Below are positions 8,238 to 17,264 of a stretch of 64,000 nucleotides of DNA, piece after piece. Source of the stretch: Pseudodesulfovibrio profundus (GTDB taxonomy: Bacteria > Desulfobacterota > Desulfovibrionia > Desulfovibrionales > Desulfovibrionaceae). A program made the translations under genes and the position numbers. How positions within the stretch are numbered: position 1 is the first letter of the stretch; each line of letters begins with the position of its first letter. Under the pieces are notes generated by a model. It saw only the letters and a program-made list of their open reading frames with translations, searched no databases and was not told where the DNA came from. The stretch spans positions 1,835,001-1,899,000 of the forward strand of contig NZ_LT907975.1 of the NCBI RefSeq assembly GCF_900217235.1, in the 5' to 3' direction.

Positions 8238-9075
8238 TGCACTGACACTCCTTGCTGAACAGCTCCATGGATTCCTCTTCCTGCTTCTTAAATTGCCACA
8301 GTCGGGTCTTGAGTTCGGCGAAATCGACCTTGTGGCCGTCAAATTCCGGCCCATCCACACAGGCGAACAGGGTCTTGCCGCCGACCGTGCAACGACAGGC
8401 TCCGCACATGCCGATGCCATCCACCATGATCGAATTCAGAGAGACAGTGGTTTTCGTTCCGAATGGCTCGGTCACCTTGCAAACAGCTTCCATCATCGGC
8501 ACCGGTCCAATGGCAACGACTTCGGCCACCTCATCCTCGGTTTCGAGGATGTCCTTAAGGACTTCGGTGACAAATCCCTTGTGACCTTCGGACCCGTCAT
8601 CCGTGGCAATGCGCAGCTCGGGGCAGAACGAAGAAAGTTCGGTGCAGAAGAGCAGCAGATTCTTTGAACGGGCACCAACGATGGCGATGACGCGATTGCC
8701 CGCTTCCACATGGCCCTTGGCGATATGATGCATGGCCGCGATGCCGGTACCGCCGCCAACGCAGACCACGGTGCCGGAATTCTCGATATGCGTGGGCTTG
8801 CCCAGTGGACCGCATACGTCCAGCAGTTCACAATCCTGTTGCAGCTTGTTCAGCTCGGCAGTGGTCTTGCCCACGACGAGATACACGATCGTAATGGTGC
8901 CGTTTTCCTTGTCGCAATCCGCAATGGTCAGGGGGATGCGTTCCCCGTGCTCGCTTGTTCGGATCATGACAAAATTGCCGGGTTTGGCTTTCTTGGCGAT
9001 CTGCGGCGCGTCGATGACCATCATGGTCGTCTGGCCCGGGATCAACTCTTCCTTTCGTACGATCTTGTAACCCAT
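8230..9075 (-). CDS. nfnA: NADH-binding subunit of NfnAB (FAD/[2Fe-2S])
   Basis: 281-residue ferredoxin reductase-type protein. It has an N-terminal FAD-binding barrel (PGNFVMIRTSEHGERIPLTIAD), an NAD-binding domain (VCVGGGTGIAAMHHIA), and a C-terminal [2Fe-2S] loop with GMCGACRCTV and FACVDGPEFDGH. This order matches NfnA/SudB. The start at 9075 (MGYKIVRKEEL) has GGAAGG five bases upstream; a longer frame from 9135 lacks support. It is first gene of nfnAB and is probably read from the promoter at 9147-9176. Confidence 0.9.
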   Translation of the reverse strand: MGYKIVRKEELIPGQTTMMVIDAPQIAKKAKPGNFVMIRTSEHGERIPLTIADCDKENGTITIVYLVVGKTTAELNKLQQDCELLDVCGPLGKPTHIENSGTVVCVGGGTGIAAMHHIAKGHVEAGNRVIAIVGARSKNLLLFCTELSSFCPELRIATDDGSEGHKGFVTEVLKDILETEDEVAEVVAIGPVPMMEAVCKVTEPFGTKTTVSLNSIMVDGIGMCGACRCTVGGKTLFACVDGPEFDGHKVDFAELKTRLWQFKKQEEESMELFSKECQCNG

Positions 9076-9146
9076 GGATACCTTCCAAAAAATAGATTCT
9101 CGCGTAAATATAGAAAACCGAAGGTAATTCGGCATTCTGGACCTTG

Positions 9147-9176
9147 GTAGTACCCTCTCGGGCGCAGGGTTGTCAA
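9147..9176 (-). promoter_or_regulatory. Sigma-70-type promoter for nfnAB
   Basis: Minus-strand TTGACA, 18-base spacer, TACTAC. It overlaps the divergent promoter at 9170-9198 at its -35 end, so the two may compete. Confidence 0.55.
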
Positions 9177-9198
9177 AAGCTCTGTCTGGTTGTATAGT
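9170..9198 (+). promoter_or_regulatory. Sigma-70-type promoter for the structured leader
   Basis: TTGTCA, 17-base spacer, TATAGT, predicting a start near 9205, just before the structured RNA at 9222-9316. Confidence 0.6.
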
Positions 9199-9221
9199 CG
9201 TCTACATCGAATAAGATTCGG

Positions 9222-9316
9222 ATTAGCCAATTCCCACGGAAGGGAAGCGGAAAACCACGGGTCCCTCAGGATTGAGCGTGGCGAAAGCCACAGGGACGGC
9301 CGGGCTGCGATTGTAC
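9222..9316 (+). ncRNA. Structured leader, candidate GEMM-I-like riboswitch
   Basis: A TTCCC/GGGAA hairpin (loop containing GGAA) is followed by GCGGAAAACCACGGG. Next comes a long helix GTCCC (9261-9265) / GGGAC (9293-9297). It encloses GTGGC-GAAA-GCCAC and a small CTCA/TGAG arm. The helix is followed by GGCCGGGCTGCG. The CCACGGGTCC...GGGACGGCCGGGCTGC frame resembles class I cyclic-dinucleotide (GEMM) aptamers of deltaproteobacteria. The usual GACGCAAAGCC core is altered, so class and ligand are uncertain. It lies directly after a good promoter and, before the ISL3 insertion, about 60 bases upstream of the gene now at 10693. Confidence 0.42.
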
Positions 9317-9335
9317 GCGCCTAGGCCCTTTTTTA

Positions 9336-10646
9336 GGTTCATCCGGCTAAAGCGTACTTTTGACAAAATGAAAGGACATGGCGTCCAACCGTTGGAAGCA
9401 TCACCAACCAGCGGGAGGAGTAATCACCATGTCCACGAGTTTCATCTACCACGCGTTCGGCCTGCGAGGCTACGACTACGTTCGGCAGGATTTCATCGCA
9501 GGCAACATCATCCTGAAAGTGCAGCCCAAGGATGACTTGATTCGTTGTCCTTGCTGCCATTCCAGAAACATCATTCGCCACGGCTTTGCCGAAAGATGGG
9601 TTCAGACTGTGCCCATCGGTTTCAAGCCCGTCTGGCTGGTCATTCCCGTCCAACGGGTAGGATGTCGCAATTGCGGCGTCATTCGTTTGATCGACATTCA
9701 GATCGCCGAGTCCAGGCGCTGGTATACGAAAGCCTTTGAGCGATATGCTCTCGCCTTGGCAAAAAAGATGACGATTCAGGATGTTGCCGATCTGCTGGGC
9801 GTCGGTTGGGACACCATCAAATCAATCTTCAAGCGCTATCTGTTTCGCCGTTTCTCAAGTCCCAGCCTGGGAAAGATCAAGTATATCGCCATCGACGAAA
9901 TCAGCGTCCGTAAAGGGCAAAAGTACCTCACGCTGGTCATGGACCTCGAAAGTGGCGCAGTCGTCTTTGTTGGTGAAGGACGAAGTCGAGAAACGCTTAC
10001 CCCGTTTTGGGAACGTCTCAAGAAGACAAAAGCCAAGATTGCGGCTGTGGCGACGGACATGAACGCAGGCTACATCAGCGCTGTCATGGAGAACTTGCCG
10101 AATGCGGCTATCGTGTTTGACCGGTTTCATGTGGTCAAGCTGATGAACGAGAAAATCACGCAGATCCGCCGCCAGCTCTTTCGGGAACTCACCTCGCCAC
10201 TTGAAAGGAAAGCGGTCAAAGGAACTCGATGGATTCTTCTGAAAAACCCCGAAAATCTGGATGAAAGCCGTGATGAAAAGGAGCGCTTGGATGAAGCGTT
10301 GCGGCTGAACAAACCTCTGGCGACAGCCTACTATCTGAAAGAGGATTTGCGGCAACTCTGGTCCCAGCCGAACAAGGCGACGGCAGAGAAAGTCATCAAC
10401 GACTGGATCGCCAGAGCCGAAGCCTCGGAGATACGCCCTTTGCAGATCATGGCGAGGACGCTTGCCTCGTATCGTTTCGGCATTCTTGCCTATTACGACC
10501 ATCCCATCTCATCAGGCCCAATCGAGGGAACCAACAACAAGATCAAGACGCTGAAACGACAAGCCTACGGATATCGGGATACCGAGTTCTTCAAGCTCAG
10601 GATCATGGGAATTCACGAAGCGAAGTACGCTTTAGCCGGATGAACC
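9336..10646 (+). mobile_element. ISL3-family insertion sequence, copy 1
   Basis: 1311 bp bounded by inverted repeats starting GGTTCATCCGGCTAAAGCG (24 matching bases). It is flanked by a perfect 8-bp target duplication CTTTTTTA (9328-9335 and 10647-10654), the size expected for ISL3. It encodes one transposase. Removing the element and one duplication restores a palindrome with arms GCCCTTTTTT / AAAAAAGGGC. Confidence 0.95.
9429..10643 (+). CDS. ISL3-family transposase
   Basis: 404-residue DDE transposase. It has an N-terminal zinc-ribbon (CPCCHSRN...CRNCG), a helix-turn-helix near QDVADLLGVGWDTIKSI, and catalytic residues in YIAIDEISVRKG, VATDMNAGYISA and GPIEGTNNKIK. The start at 9429 is chosen because GGGAGGAG precedes it and the second copy has the same N-terminus. 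The stop lies inside the right inverted repeat. It appears intact and probably active. Confidence 0.95.
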   Translation: MSTSFIYHAFGLRGYDYVRQDFIAGNIILKVQPKDDLIRCPCCHSRNIIRHGFAERWVQTVPIGFKPVWLVIPVQRVGCRNCGVIRLIDIQIAESRRWYTKAFERYALALAKKMTIQDVADLLGVGWDTIKSIFKRYLFRRFSSPSLGKIKYIAIDEISVRKGQKYLTLVMDLESGAVVFVGEGRSRETLTPFWERLKKTKAKIAAVATDMNAGYISAVMENLPNAAIVFDRFHVVKLMNEKITQIRRQLFRELTSPLERKAVKGTRWILLKNPENLDESRDEKERLDEALRLNKPLATAYYLKEDLRQLWSQPNKATAEKVINDWIARAEASEIRPLQIMARTLASYRFGILAYYDHPISSGPIEGTNNKIKTLKRQAYGYRDTEFFKLRIMGIHEAKYALAG

Positions 10647-10692
10647 CTTTTTTATGCAAAAAAGGGCGGCAGCTTCATCGTAGGAGGGACGC

Positions 10693-11112
10693 GTGAGAAT
10701 CAACTCCCACGCATCGGAACAATATCGCAGAAACGCCGTGGTCGAACGACCGCGCGTTGACGCACGCACTGAGCCGCAGGCCAGCGTGAAGACGACCTCG
10801 TTCGGCTTCCGACTGGGCAAGTTCGGTGTTGATTTCCAGTCCCAGGATACCCGACTCGACCCTTCTCTTTCCCGCGATGTTCGTGAAAAGCGCCAGAAGG
10901 CCCGGGCCTTTGAAGCCGAACGTGATGTGGAAACCCTACGCGCCAAGATCGGCGCCGAAGGCGCCCACTACCGCGAAACCGCCGGAACCACAGCCACGGA
11001 CTTCTCCAGCCGCCCGGCGGAATACCAACTCCGCAACGGCATCGCCGCGTATTTGCGCACATCGGATAATCCATTGCCCCTGCCAGGCAATATGCTCGCC
11101 TCTGTGGTCTGA
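10693..11112 (+). CDS. Hypothetical protein downstream of structured leader
   Basis: 139 residues starting at GTG with AGGAGGG four bases upstream. No family was recognised. It is hydrophilic, with no signal or membrane segment: Arg-rich N-terminus, then SFGFRLGKFGVDFQSQD and a charged helical stretch (REKRQKARAFEAERDVETLRAKIGAEG split by eye). The strong ribosome binding site and base composition support coding. It was probably the gene governed by the 9222-9316 leader before ISL3 inserted; it may now depend on read-through from the element. Confidence 0.6.
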   Translation: MRINSHASEQYRRNAVVERPRVDARTEPQASVKTTSFGFRLGKFGVDFQSQDTRLDPSLSRDVREKRQKARAFEAERDVETLRAKIGAEGAHYRETAGTTATDFSSRPAEYQLRNGIAAYLRTSDNPLPLPGNMLASVV

Positions 11113-11252
11113 TCTCCCGCCACATTGCATACCCACCCTGATTCGCCGAACAATCGACGACAAACTTGCGCCCGAGATCAAATCCCGCTAAGAGTATGAA
11201 AGAATAGAGCTTCCGTCTTTGGCCCTACCGAGGAACCGCAACCCGAGTCGCC

Positions 11253-12122
11253 ATGCCCAAACTCAAGACCCTTCTCATACATCCCGATCCGGAGGTTCGC
11301 TCCGCCCTTCGTGATGCGCTGGAGGATGTGTCCTTTGTGCAGGTGCTGGGCGAAGCGGTCACAGCCTTTGAAGCCATGGAACTGCTGGAAGCCATTCCCT
11401 ACGGCGTCTTCTTTCTGGGTACCGACCTGCCCGGCGATGCAACAGGCATCGAGCTGGCCCAGATGTTTGCAGGGCGCAAGCACAAACCGGCACTGGTTTT
11501 CATCTCCAATTCCGAAAACAAGGCGTATGCGGCCTTTGAACTGGGTGCCACCGACTACCTTCTGTGGCCGCCTGCCCCCGGGCGTATGGCCCGCACCGTG
11601 GACCGGTTGCAGAATTTCAAGCAACGCTTCCGCGAAGTGCCTACGCCGGAGAGCTACTCTGCCGAACCCGACGACGCAGATCATGACGACGAGCAGACCG
11701 TGAAGCTACCCCTGCCCGAAGAGGAACAGGACACATTTCTGGCAGCGCTCAAATCCGCATGGGAGCAGACCGCCAATCGTCGGCCCGAGATCGACAAGCT
11801 CGCCGTGACCCAGGACGGACGGACCATCCTCATCCCCTACGACCAGATCATCTTTGTCGAGGCGTTCGAGGATTACTCCTATGTTCACACGGCCAATCAG
11901 AAATTTCTCTCGTCCTACCGGCTCAAGAACCTTGAAGACCGGCTGGGACCGCACCGGTTCTTCCGAGTGCATCGCAAGTACCTTGTGAATCTGGACATGG
12001 TTACGGAGATCGCCTCCATGCCGGGGTCCAACTTCATGCTGCGAACAGCGGGCCGCACCCGTATCGAGCTGCCCATCAGCCGTCGCCGCATAGCTGAATT
12101 GAAAAAAATCATCGGCCTGTGA
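11253..12122 (+). CDS. LytTR-type regulator with degenerate receiver
   Basis: 289 residues. Residues 1-120 fold like a response-regulator receiver, but the phospho-acceptor position reads FLGTDLP, with Gly56 where LDxxMP is expected. The switch lysine is replaced (LLWPPAP). About 185-289 is a LytTR DNA-binding domain: YDQIIFVEAFEDYSYVHT, FFRVHRKYLVNL and LPISRRRIAELKKI. No partner kinase is adjacent. It precedes acs by about 120 bases on the same strand and could regulate it. Phosphorylation control looks lost; Asp58 is a possible displaced acceptor. Confidence 0.85.
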   Translation: MPKLKTLLIHPDPEVRSALRDALEDVSFVQVLGEAVTAFEAMELLEAIPYGVFFLGTDLPGDATGIELAQMFAGRKHKPALVFISNSENKAYAAFELGATDYLLWPPAPGRMARTVDRLQNFKQRFREVPTPESYSAEPDDADHDDEQTVKLPLPEEEQDTFLAALKSAWEQTANRRPEIDKLAVTQDGRTILIPYDQIIFVEAFEDYSYVHTANQKFLSSYRLKNLEDRLGPHRFFRVHRKYLVNLDMVTEIASMPGSNFMLRTAGRTRIELPISRRRIAELKKIIGL

Positions 12123-12241
12123 CCGTTTACCCCGCCCCGGCAACCGCTGACCGAATATGGCGGGAGTTGCGGCGAAATGTTGTTATCAATGAGACTCGCT
12201 GAACCGGCTTTCCGGCCGGTTGGATGATGCGAGGAGGAAAA

Positions 12242-14161
12242 ATGGATCAGTTCGGAACCGTGGATAATCTGCTGCAGGAAGAACGGGTATTTCGCCCGCT
12301 ACCGCAGCTGGTCATAGAAGCCAACGTCAACCCCCAGGAACTGGAAGGGGCGCGGAAGTTTGCGCGCATGGACCACCAGGGCTACTGGGAGGAAGCTGCC
12401 GACGAACTGGATTGGTTCAAGAAGTGGGATCAGGTCTTTGATGACAAGGACGCACCGTTTTACAAATGGTTCGTGGGCGCACGCTGCAACATCGTCTACA
12501 ACGCCCTTGATCGTCACATCGAAACCGCCAACAAGAACAAGCTCGCACTCATCTGGGAAGGCGAACCCGGCGACACCCGCAAATACACCTATTTTGAACT
12601 TTACCGCGAAGTGAACCGCTTTGCCAACGCCCTGCGCTCACTGGGTATCCGCAAGGGCGACCGGGTGGTGGTCTATATGCCGCCCCTGCCGGAAACGGTC
12701 ATCGCCATGCTCGCCACGGCCAAGATCGGCGCCATTCACTCCGTGGTCTTCGCAGGTTTCTCGGCCAAGGCCCTGCGCCAGCGTATCAATGACGCCCAGG
12801 CCAAGCTGCTGATCACGGCAGACGGTTTCTACCGCAACGGTCAGGTCATCAACCTCAAGGAAACCGCAGACGAAGCCCTGATGGGCGCCTGTGCCGACTG
12901 CGTGGAATCCATGGTCATGGTTCGCCGCTGCAATATCGGCGTGGAAATGACCGATGGACGCGACTTCCATTATGAAGACCTGATCCGTCAGGAGCGCAAC
13001 GAAGCGCCCACGGAAGTGATGGAGGCTGACGATCCGCTCTTCCTGCTCTACACCTCGGGTACCACGGGCAAGCCCAAGGGCATTGTCCATTCCCATGCCG
13101 GATACATGGTGGGCGTCAACCGCACCCTGACCACGGTCTTTGACATCAAGCCGACCGATATTTTCTGGTGCACTGCCGACGCCGGTTGGGTAACCGGCCA
13201 CTCGGCAGTTGTGTACGGGCCGCTCATGGCCGGTACCACATCGGTCATGTACGAAGGGCATCCCAACTATCCGCAGGCCGACCGGCTCTGGTCCATTGTC
13301 GCCAAATATGGCGTCACGATTTTCTATACTGCCCCGACCATGATCCGCATGCTGATGCGATTCGGCACCCAGTATCCCAAGCCCCACGATCTCTCCAGCC
13401 TGCGCCTGCTCGGTTCGGTGGGCGAACCCATTTCCCCGGAAGCGTGGATCTGGCTCTACAAGAACATTGGTCGGTCCGAGTGTCCGGTCCTTGATACGTG
13501 GTGGCAGACCGAAACCGGCATGTTTATGATCTCGCCGCTGCCCATCAGCCTGCTCAAACCGGGATCGGTCACCAAACCGCTCCCTGGCGTGGAAGCGGAC
13601 GTGGTCGACAAGGAAGGCAACCCGGTTCCTCCGGGCAAGGGCGGTCTGCTGGTCGTAACAAAGCCATGGCCGTCCATGATGACCGGCCTGTGGAACGACG
13701 AGGAACGGTACAAGGAATACTGGGAGAAAATTCCCGGCGTCTACTATGCCGGTGACGTAGCCCGCAAGGACGAGGACGGCTACATCTGGATTCAGGGCCG
13801 TGCCGATGATGTCATCAACATCGCCGGACACCGCATCGGTTCGGCAGAGCTGGAAGCGGCCTTTGGTGCACACCGCGCCGTATCCGAATGCGCGGTCATC
13901 GGGGTTCCCGACAAGATCAAGGGCGAGGCTGCCAAAGCATTTGTGCTGCTCAATCACGGATTCGAGCCGGATGACGAACTCATCAAGGATCTCAAGAAGA
14001 CCATTCGCAATGAGCTTGGGCCCGTGGCTGTCATCAAGTCCATCGAGTTCAGAAAGAAATTCCCCAAAACCCGATCCGGCAAGATCATGCGCCGCGTGCT
14101 CAAGGCAGAAGAACTGGGCCTCGAGATCGGCGATCTGACGGGAATGGACGACGACGATTAA
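12242..14161 (+). CDS. acs: Acetyl-CoA synthetase
   Basis: 639-residue AMP-forming ligase converting acetate, ATP and CoA to acetyl-CoA. Motifs are [21 protein letters not shown] (P-loop-like), [29 protein letters not shown], and the C-terminal acetylation lysine in TRSGKIMRR. The start at 12242 follows GAGGAGG; an ATG six codons earlier overlaps that site. A hairpin AACCGGC/GCCGGTT (about 12200-12222) lies just before the ribosome binding site. In a sulfate reducer this suggests acetate assimilation or recycling. Confidence 0.95.
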   Translation: MDQFGTVDNLLQEERVFRPLPQLVIEANVNPQELEGARKFARMDHQGYWEEAADELDWFKKWDQVFDDKDAPFYKWFVGARCNIVYNALDRHIETANKNKLALIWEGEPGDTRKYTYFELYREVNRFANALRSLGIRKGDRVVVYMPPLPETVIAMLATAKIGAIHSVVFAGFSAKALRQRINDAQAKLLITADGFYRNGQVINLKETADEALMGACADCVESMVMVRRCNIGVEMTDGRDFHYEDLIRQERNEAPTEVMEADDPLFLLYTSGTTGKPKGIVHSHAGYMVGVNRTLTTVFDIKPTDIFWCTADAGWVTGHSAVVYGPLMAGTTSVMYEGHPNYPQADRLWSIVAKYGVTIFYTAPTMIRMLMRFGTQYPKPHDLSSLRLLGSVGEPISPEAWIWLYKNIGRSECPVLDTWWQTETGMFMISPLPISLLKPGSVTKPLPGVEADVVDKEGNPVPPGKGGLLVVTKPWPSMMTGLWNDEERYKEYWEKIPGVYYAGDVARKDEDGYIWIQGRADDVINIAGHRIGSAELEAAFGAHRAVSECAVIGVPDKIKGEAAKAFVLLNHGFEPDDELIKDLKKTIRNELGPVAVIKSIEFRKKFPKTRSGKIMRRVLKAEELGLEIGDLTGMDDDD

Positions 14162-14187
14162 CCAGCCAATATATTTACATTAAGATC

Positions 14188-14223
14188 ACAACGCCCTGAC
14201 GCTTTACCGCAACAGGGCGTTGT
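14188..14223 (+). terminator. Hairpin after acs
   Basis: ACAACGCCCTG / CAGGGCGTTGT perfect arms with a 14-base loop. Only a weak T run follows, so termination may be partial. Confidence 0.55.
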
Positions 14224-14358
14224 ATCGTTTCATCCCCACCCATACGCCGGTTGCATCCTGTGGCATTTCATGGGAGCGTGCGCGGGAATGTCACGGCTTT
14301 TCCTAACCCGGTCTTTCAGGTACACAGTGGCAAGCAACCTCCAACCACGAGCTTTTCT

Positions 14359-15474
14359 TTGAAAATAGCCTTTTGCACACCCTTCAAACCCATCGATCAC
14401 CCCAATGTCTCCGGCGACGTGACCATTGCTCGCGACCTGTACCAGACGCTGGAAACCCTGGGACATACGATGATCCGGCTGGATCACTATCCTGCCAAGG
14501 AGATTTATTGGCACCCCTCCAGGTGGGCGCGAGCCGGACTGGCTGCCAGAAAAATGATCGAGCAGGCTGAAGGCGCTGACTGCTGGCTCACCTATGGTTC
14601 CTACTACAAGGTGCCGGATGTGTTCGGACCGTTGGCGACGACCAAACTGGAGATGCCGTACTTTCTGTTTCAGGCATCCTATGCCGTCAATCGCGGCAAG
14701 CGGCTCGGCACATGGCCGGGATACCGGCTGAATCGGCGGGCCATGCTCATGGCGGATCACATTTTCTGCAACCGCATGAACGACATGCGCGGTTGCGCCA
14801 AGCTGTTGCCGGATGACGACTACACGTATGTTCGGCCCGGAGTGCCGGACGGACTGTTTGCCCGTGACACACAGGAGCGAGAACGACTGCGTCAGGAATG
14901 GGGAGTGGACGATGTACCGGTTGTCATGACCGCGGCCATGATGCGCCACGGCGTAAAGGCAGAGGGACTTCGATGGGTTATCGAATCCTGTGCGGCACAG
15001 GTTGAGCGCGGGCAGGAGCTGCAACTGGTGATTGCCGGTGACGGCCCCCAGCGGCAGGCCATCGAAGCCGAAGCCCGTGAAGCGCTCGGTGACCGGGTTC
15101 GCTTTCTGGGCATGGTTGACCGGACGGACCTGGGCGGCGTTTTCAGTGCAGGGGACATCTTTGCCTTCCCCGGCCTTGAGGAATCCGTGGGCATGGTCTA
15201 TCTGGAGGCTCAGCAATGCGGCCTGCCCGTTGTGGCAACGGACGATGAAGGCGCGCCACATGTTGTGCAACACAATGTTTCCGGGCTGATTACCCCGGTG
15301 GACAAAAACGAATTTACCGAAGCCGTAGGCACACTGTTATCGGATACTGTTCTGCGGCAGACCATGGGCCGACAAGCCATGGAATATGTACGCCGCAACC
15401 ATTCGGCCTCAATAAATTATCAAGCAATGGCACGCACCATGGAGCGGATCGTGCTGCAAGGGAAATTATCATGA
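14359..15474 (+). CDS. GT4-family glycosyltransferase
   Basis: About 371 residues, GT-B fold. The acceptor-side N-terminus is KIAFCTPFKPIDHPNVSGDV. The sugar-nucleotide side has LVIAGDGPQRQAIE, VRFLGMVDRTDLGGVF and the E-x7-E motif FPGLEESVGMVYLEAQQCGLPVVAT. A TTG start at 14359 is placed by where homology-like sequence begins. No good ribosome binding site is visible, and the frame is open back to a TTG at 14251, so the start is uncertain. The stop overlaps the next ATG (ATGA). It likely acts in envelope polysaccharide or glycolipid synthesis. Confidence 0.85.
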   Translation: MKIAFCTPFKPIDHPNVSGDVTIARDLYQTLETLGHTMIRLDHYPAKEIYWHPSRWARAGLAARKMIEQAEGADCWLTYGSYYKVPDVFGPLATTKLEMPYFLFQASYAVNRGKRLGTWPGYRLNRRAMLMADHIFCNRMNDMRGCAKLLPDDDYTYVRPGVPDGLFARDTQERERLRQEWGVDDVPVVMTAAMMRHGVKAEGLRWVIESCAAQVERGQELQLVIAGDGPQRQAIEAEAREALGDRVRFLGMVDRTDLGGVFSAGDIFAFPGLEESVGMVYLEAQQCGLPVVATDDEGAPHVVQHNVSGLITPVDKNEFTEAVGTLLSDTVLRQTMGRQAMEYVRRNHSASINYQAMARTMERIVLQGKLS

Positions 15475-16067
15475 CCACCTTTTTCTGCATGCGACATGGA
15501 CAGACGGACTGGAATCAGGACAAGCGCATACAGGGCCAGACCGACACCGAACTGAATGACAAGGGGCGCGAAATGGCTCACCAGTGGGGCAAATCACTGG
15601 CCGACAACCATTTCGACTGCATCCTTTCGAGCGGTCTGTGTCGTGCTGTTCAGACGGCGGAGATCATCAACGAGTACCTGGGCGGCATCCCGCACCATAT
15701 TGCGGTGGGGCTTCAGGAACAGGATTGGGGACAATGGACCGGCAAGACCGCCGCTGAGCTGGCCGACATTCGCAATCAGGTCAAGAAGCAGGAAAAACGC
15801 GGCTTCGAATTCCAACCGCCCAACGGGGAAAGCCGGGACGAAGTTCTCATGCGTACCTGTGACGCTCTGCTGGAGTTCTCCGAAGACTGCCCCGAGGACT
15901 CCGTACTGGTGATCACGCATAACGGCGTTCTCAAATGCCTGACCTACGCCTTGTCCGGGCTGGAGTTCCTGCCTCACGAGAAAAGCCCCATCAAGCCCTA
16001 CCACATCCACCGGATCGAGTGCTTCGAGAACGAACTCGCCCTTGGTGAAATCAACATGGAGCTGTAA
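15471..16067 (+). CDS. Histidine phosphatase (phosphoglycerate mutase-like)
   Basis: 198 residues of the RHG phosphatase superfamily. The catalytic motif is FFCMRHGQTDWNQD, and later comes VLVITHNGVLKCLTYAL with the second His. It lies between two glycosyltransferase genes with overlapping codons on both sides. A sugar-phosphate or nucleotide-sugar phosphatase role is therefore more likely than glycolytic mutase. RHG proteins are hard to assign without biochemistry. Confidence 0.85.
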   Translation: MTTFFCMRHGQTDWNQDKRIQGQTDTELNDKGREMAHQWGKSLADNHFDCILSSGLCRAVQTAEIINEYLGGIPHHIAVGLQEQDWGQWTGKTAAELADIRNQVKKQEKRGFEFQPPNGESRDEVLMRTCDALLEFSEDCPEDSVLVITHNGVLKCLTYALSGLEFLPHEKSPIKPYHIHRIECFENELALGEINMEL

Positions 16068-17227
16068 TGCGTATCGTCTTCTACTGCCAGCATGTGCTGG
16101 GCGTCGGCCATGTTTTCCGCAGCCTGGAAATCGTCAAGGGGCTCAAGGACCATGAGGTGATCATGGTCACAGGCGGTGCTGAGGTGGAATTCGATCCGCC
16201 GCCAAACATGACCCACATCCAGTTGCCCGGGCTGATGATGACCCCGGACTTCAAGGAGTTCATTCCCCTTGAGGAGGGAGTGACCGATGTTGAGGATGTG
16301 CTGACGCGCCGCCTTGCCCAGTTCAAGGAGATCATGCGCGAATACCGGCCAGATGTTTTTCTGGTGGAACTGTTCCCCTTTGGACGCAAGAAGTTCCGGT
16401 TCGAGCTGCTGCCCATTCTCGAATACGTCGGGTACGACACCTGGGGACCGTGCAAGGCGGTCTGCTCGGTTCGCGATATTCTGGTGGAAAAGGACGACAT
16501 GCAGCGACAGGTGCAGCGGGTTCACGCCATGCTCAATCCCAATTTCGACGCCGTGCTGGTCCACTCTGATCCCAAGCTCGTCAAACTGGACGAAACATTT
16601 CCCGGCGTGGACGGCATCGTCCCCTCTGTACATTACACCGGCTACGTGGCCCGCAAACCGGCCCCTGGCGCAGGAGCAGCGCTGCGTAAAGAGTTGAACA
16701 TGGGAGACACTCCCCTGATCGTTCTTTCCGTTGGTGGCGGACACATCGGCTCCAACCTGCTGGAAGGCACCCTGAGCGCCTCCAAGCTGCTGGCCGAGAG
16801 CCATCCCCACCGGTTGTGCGTTTTCACCGGTCCCTATGCCACGGACGAGGCATTTGCCAACTACCAAGCCATAACCGACGACTGCGACTGGATCACAGTC
16901 AAGCGATTCACCAAGCGGTTCCCGGACTACCTTGATGCAGCAGACCTTTCCGTTTCATTGGGTGGCTACAACACCACCATGAACCTGCTTGCCACCGGGA
17001 CCTATGGATTGATGTATCCATTCCTGCAGAACCGCGAACAGCGGATGCGCACCGAGCGCCTTGAACAGCGGGATATCGTGAAAATGCTGCTTGATGATGA
17101 TCTGCAACCCGACGTGCTGGCCAAGCACATGGCGGCCGGACTGGAACGGACGCCCACACCCCACGGGCTGAACCTGGATGGCGGCGAAACCAGCGCTCGC
17201 ATTCTGGAAGAATTGATCTCAAAATAA
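16067..17227 (+). CDS. Glycosyltransferase, GT28/MurG-like
   Basis: 386 residues. The N-terminus IVFYCQHVLGVGHVFRSLEI has the Gly-rich GVGH turn of this group. The C-terminal half has LIVLSVGGGHIGSNLL and a LSVSLGGYNTTMNLLATGT donor-binding loop. These resemble predicted GT28-type glycosyltransferases. The ATG shares one base with the preceding TAA, so the three genes form a tight operon ended by the terminator at 17231. Substrate unknown. Confidence 0.8.
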   Translation: MRIVFYCQHVLGVGHVFRSLEIVKGLKDHEVIMVTGGAEVEFDPPPNMTHIQLPGLMMTPDFKEFIPLEEGVTDVEDVLTRRLAQFKEIMREYRPDVFLVELFPFGRKKFRFELLPILEYVGYDTWGPCKAVCSVRDILVEKDDMQRQVQRVHAMLNPNFDAVLVHSDPKLVKLDETFPGVDGIVPSVHYTGYVARKPAPGAGAALRKELNMGDTPLIVLSVGGGHIGSNLLEGTLSASKLLAESHPHRLCVFTGPYATDEAFANYQAITDDCDWITVKRFTKRFPDYLDAADLSVSLGGYNTTMNLLATGTYGLMYPFLQNREQRMRTERLEQRDIVKMLLDDDLQPDVLAKHMAAGLERTPTPHGLNLDGGETSARILEELISK

Positions 17228-17230
17228 GAA

Positions 17231-17264
17231 AAGCGGGAAGAGGTTGTCCTCTTCCCGCTTCTTT
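17231..17264 (+). terminator. Terminator, probably bidirectional
   Basis: AAGCGGGAAGAGG / CCTCTTCCCGCTT stem, TTGT loop, then CTTTT. It abuts the stop codon of the convergent gene. Confidence 0.85.
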
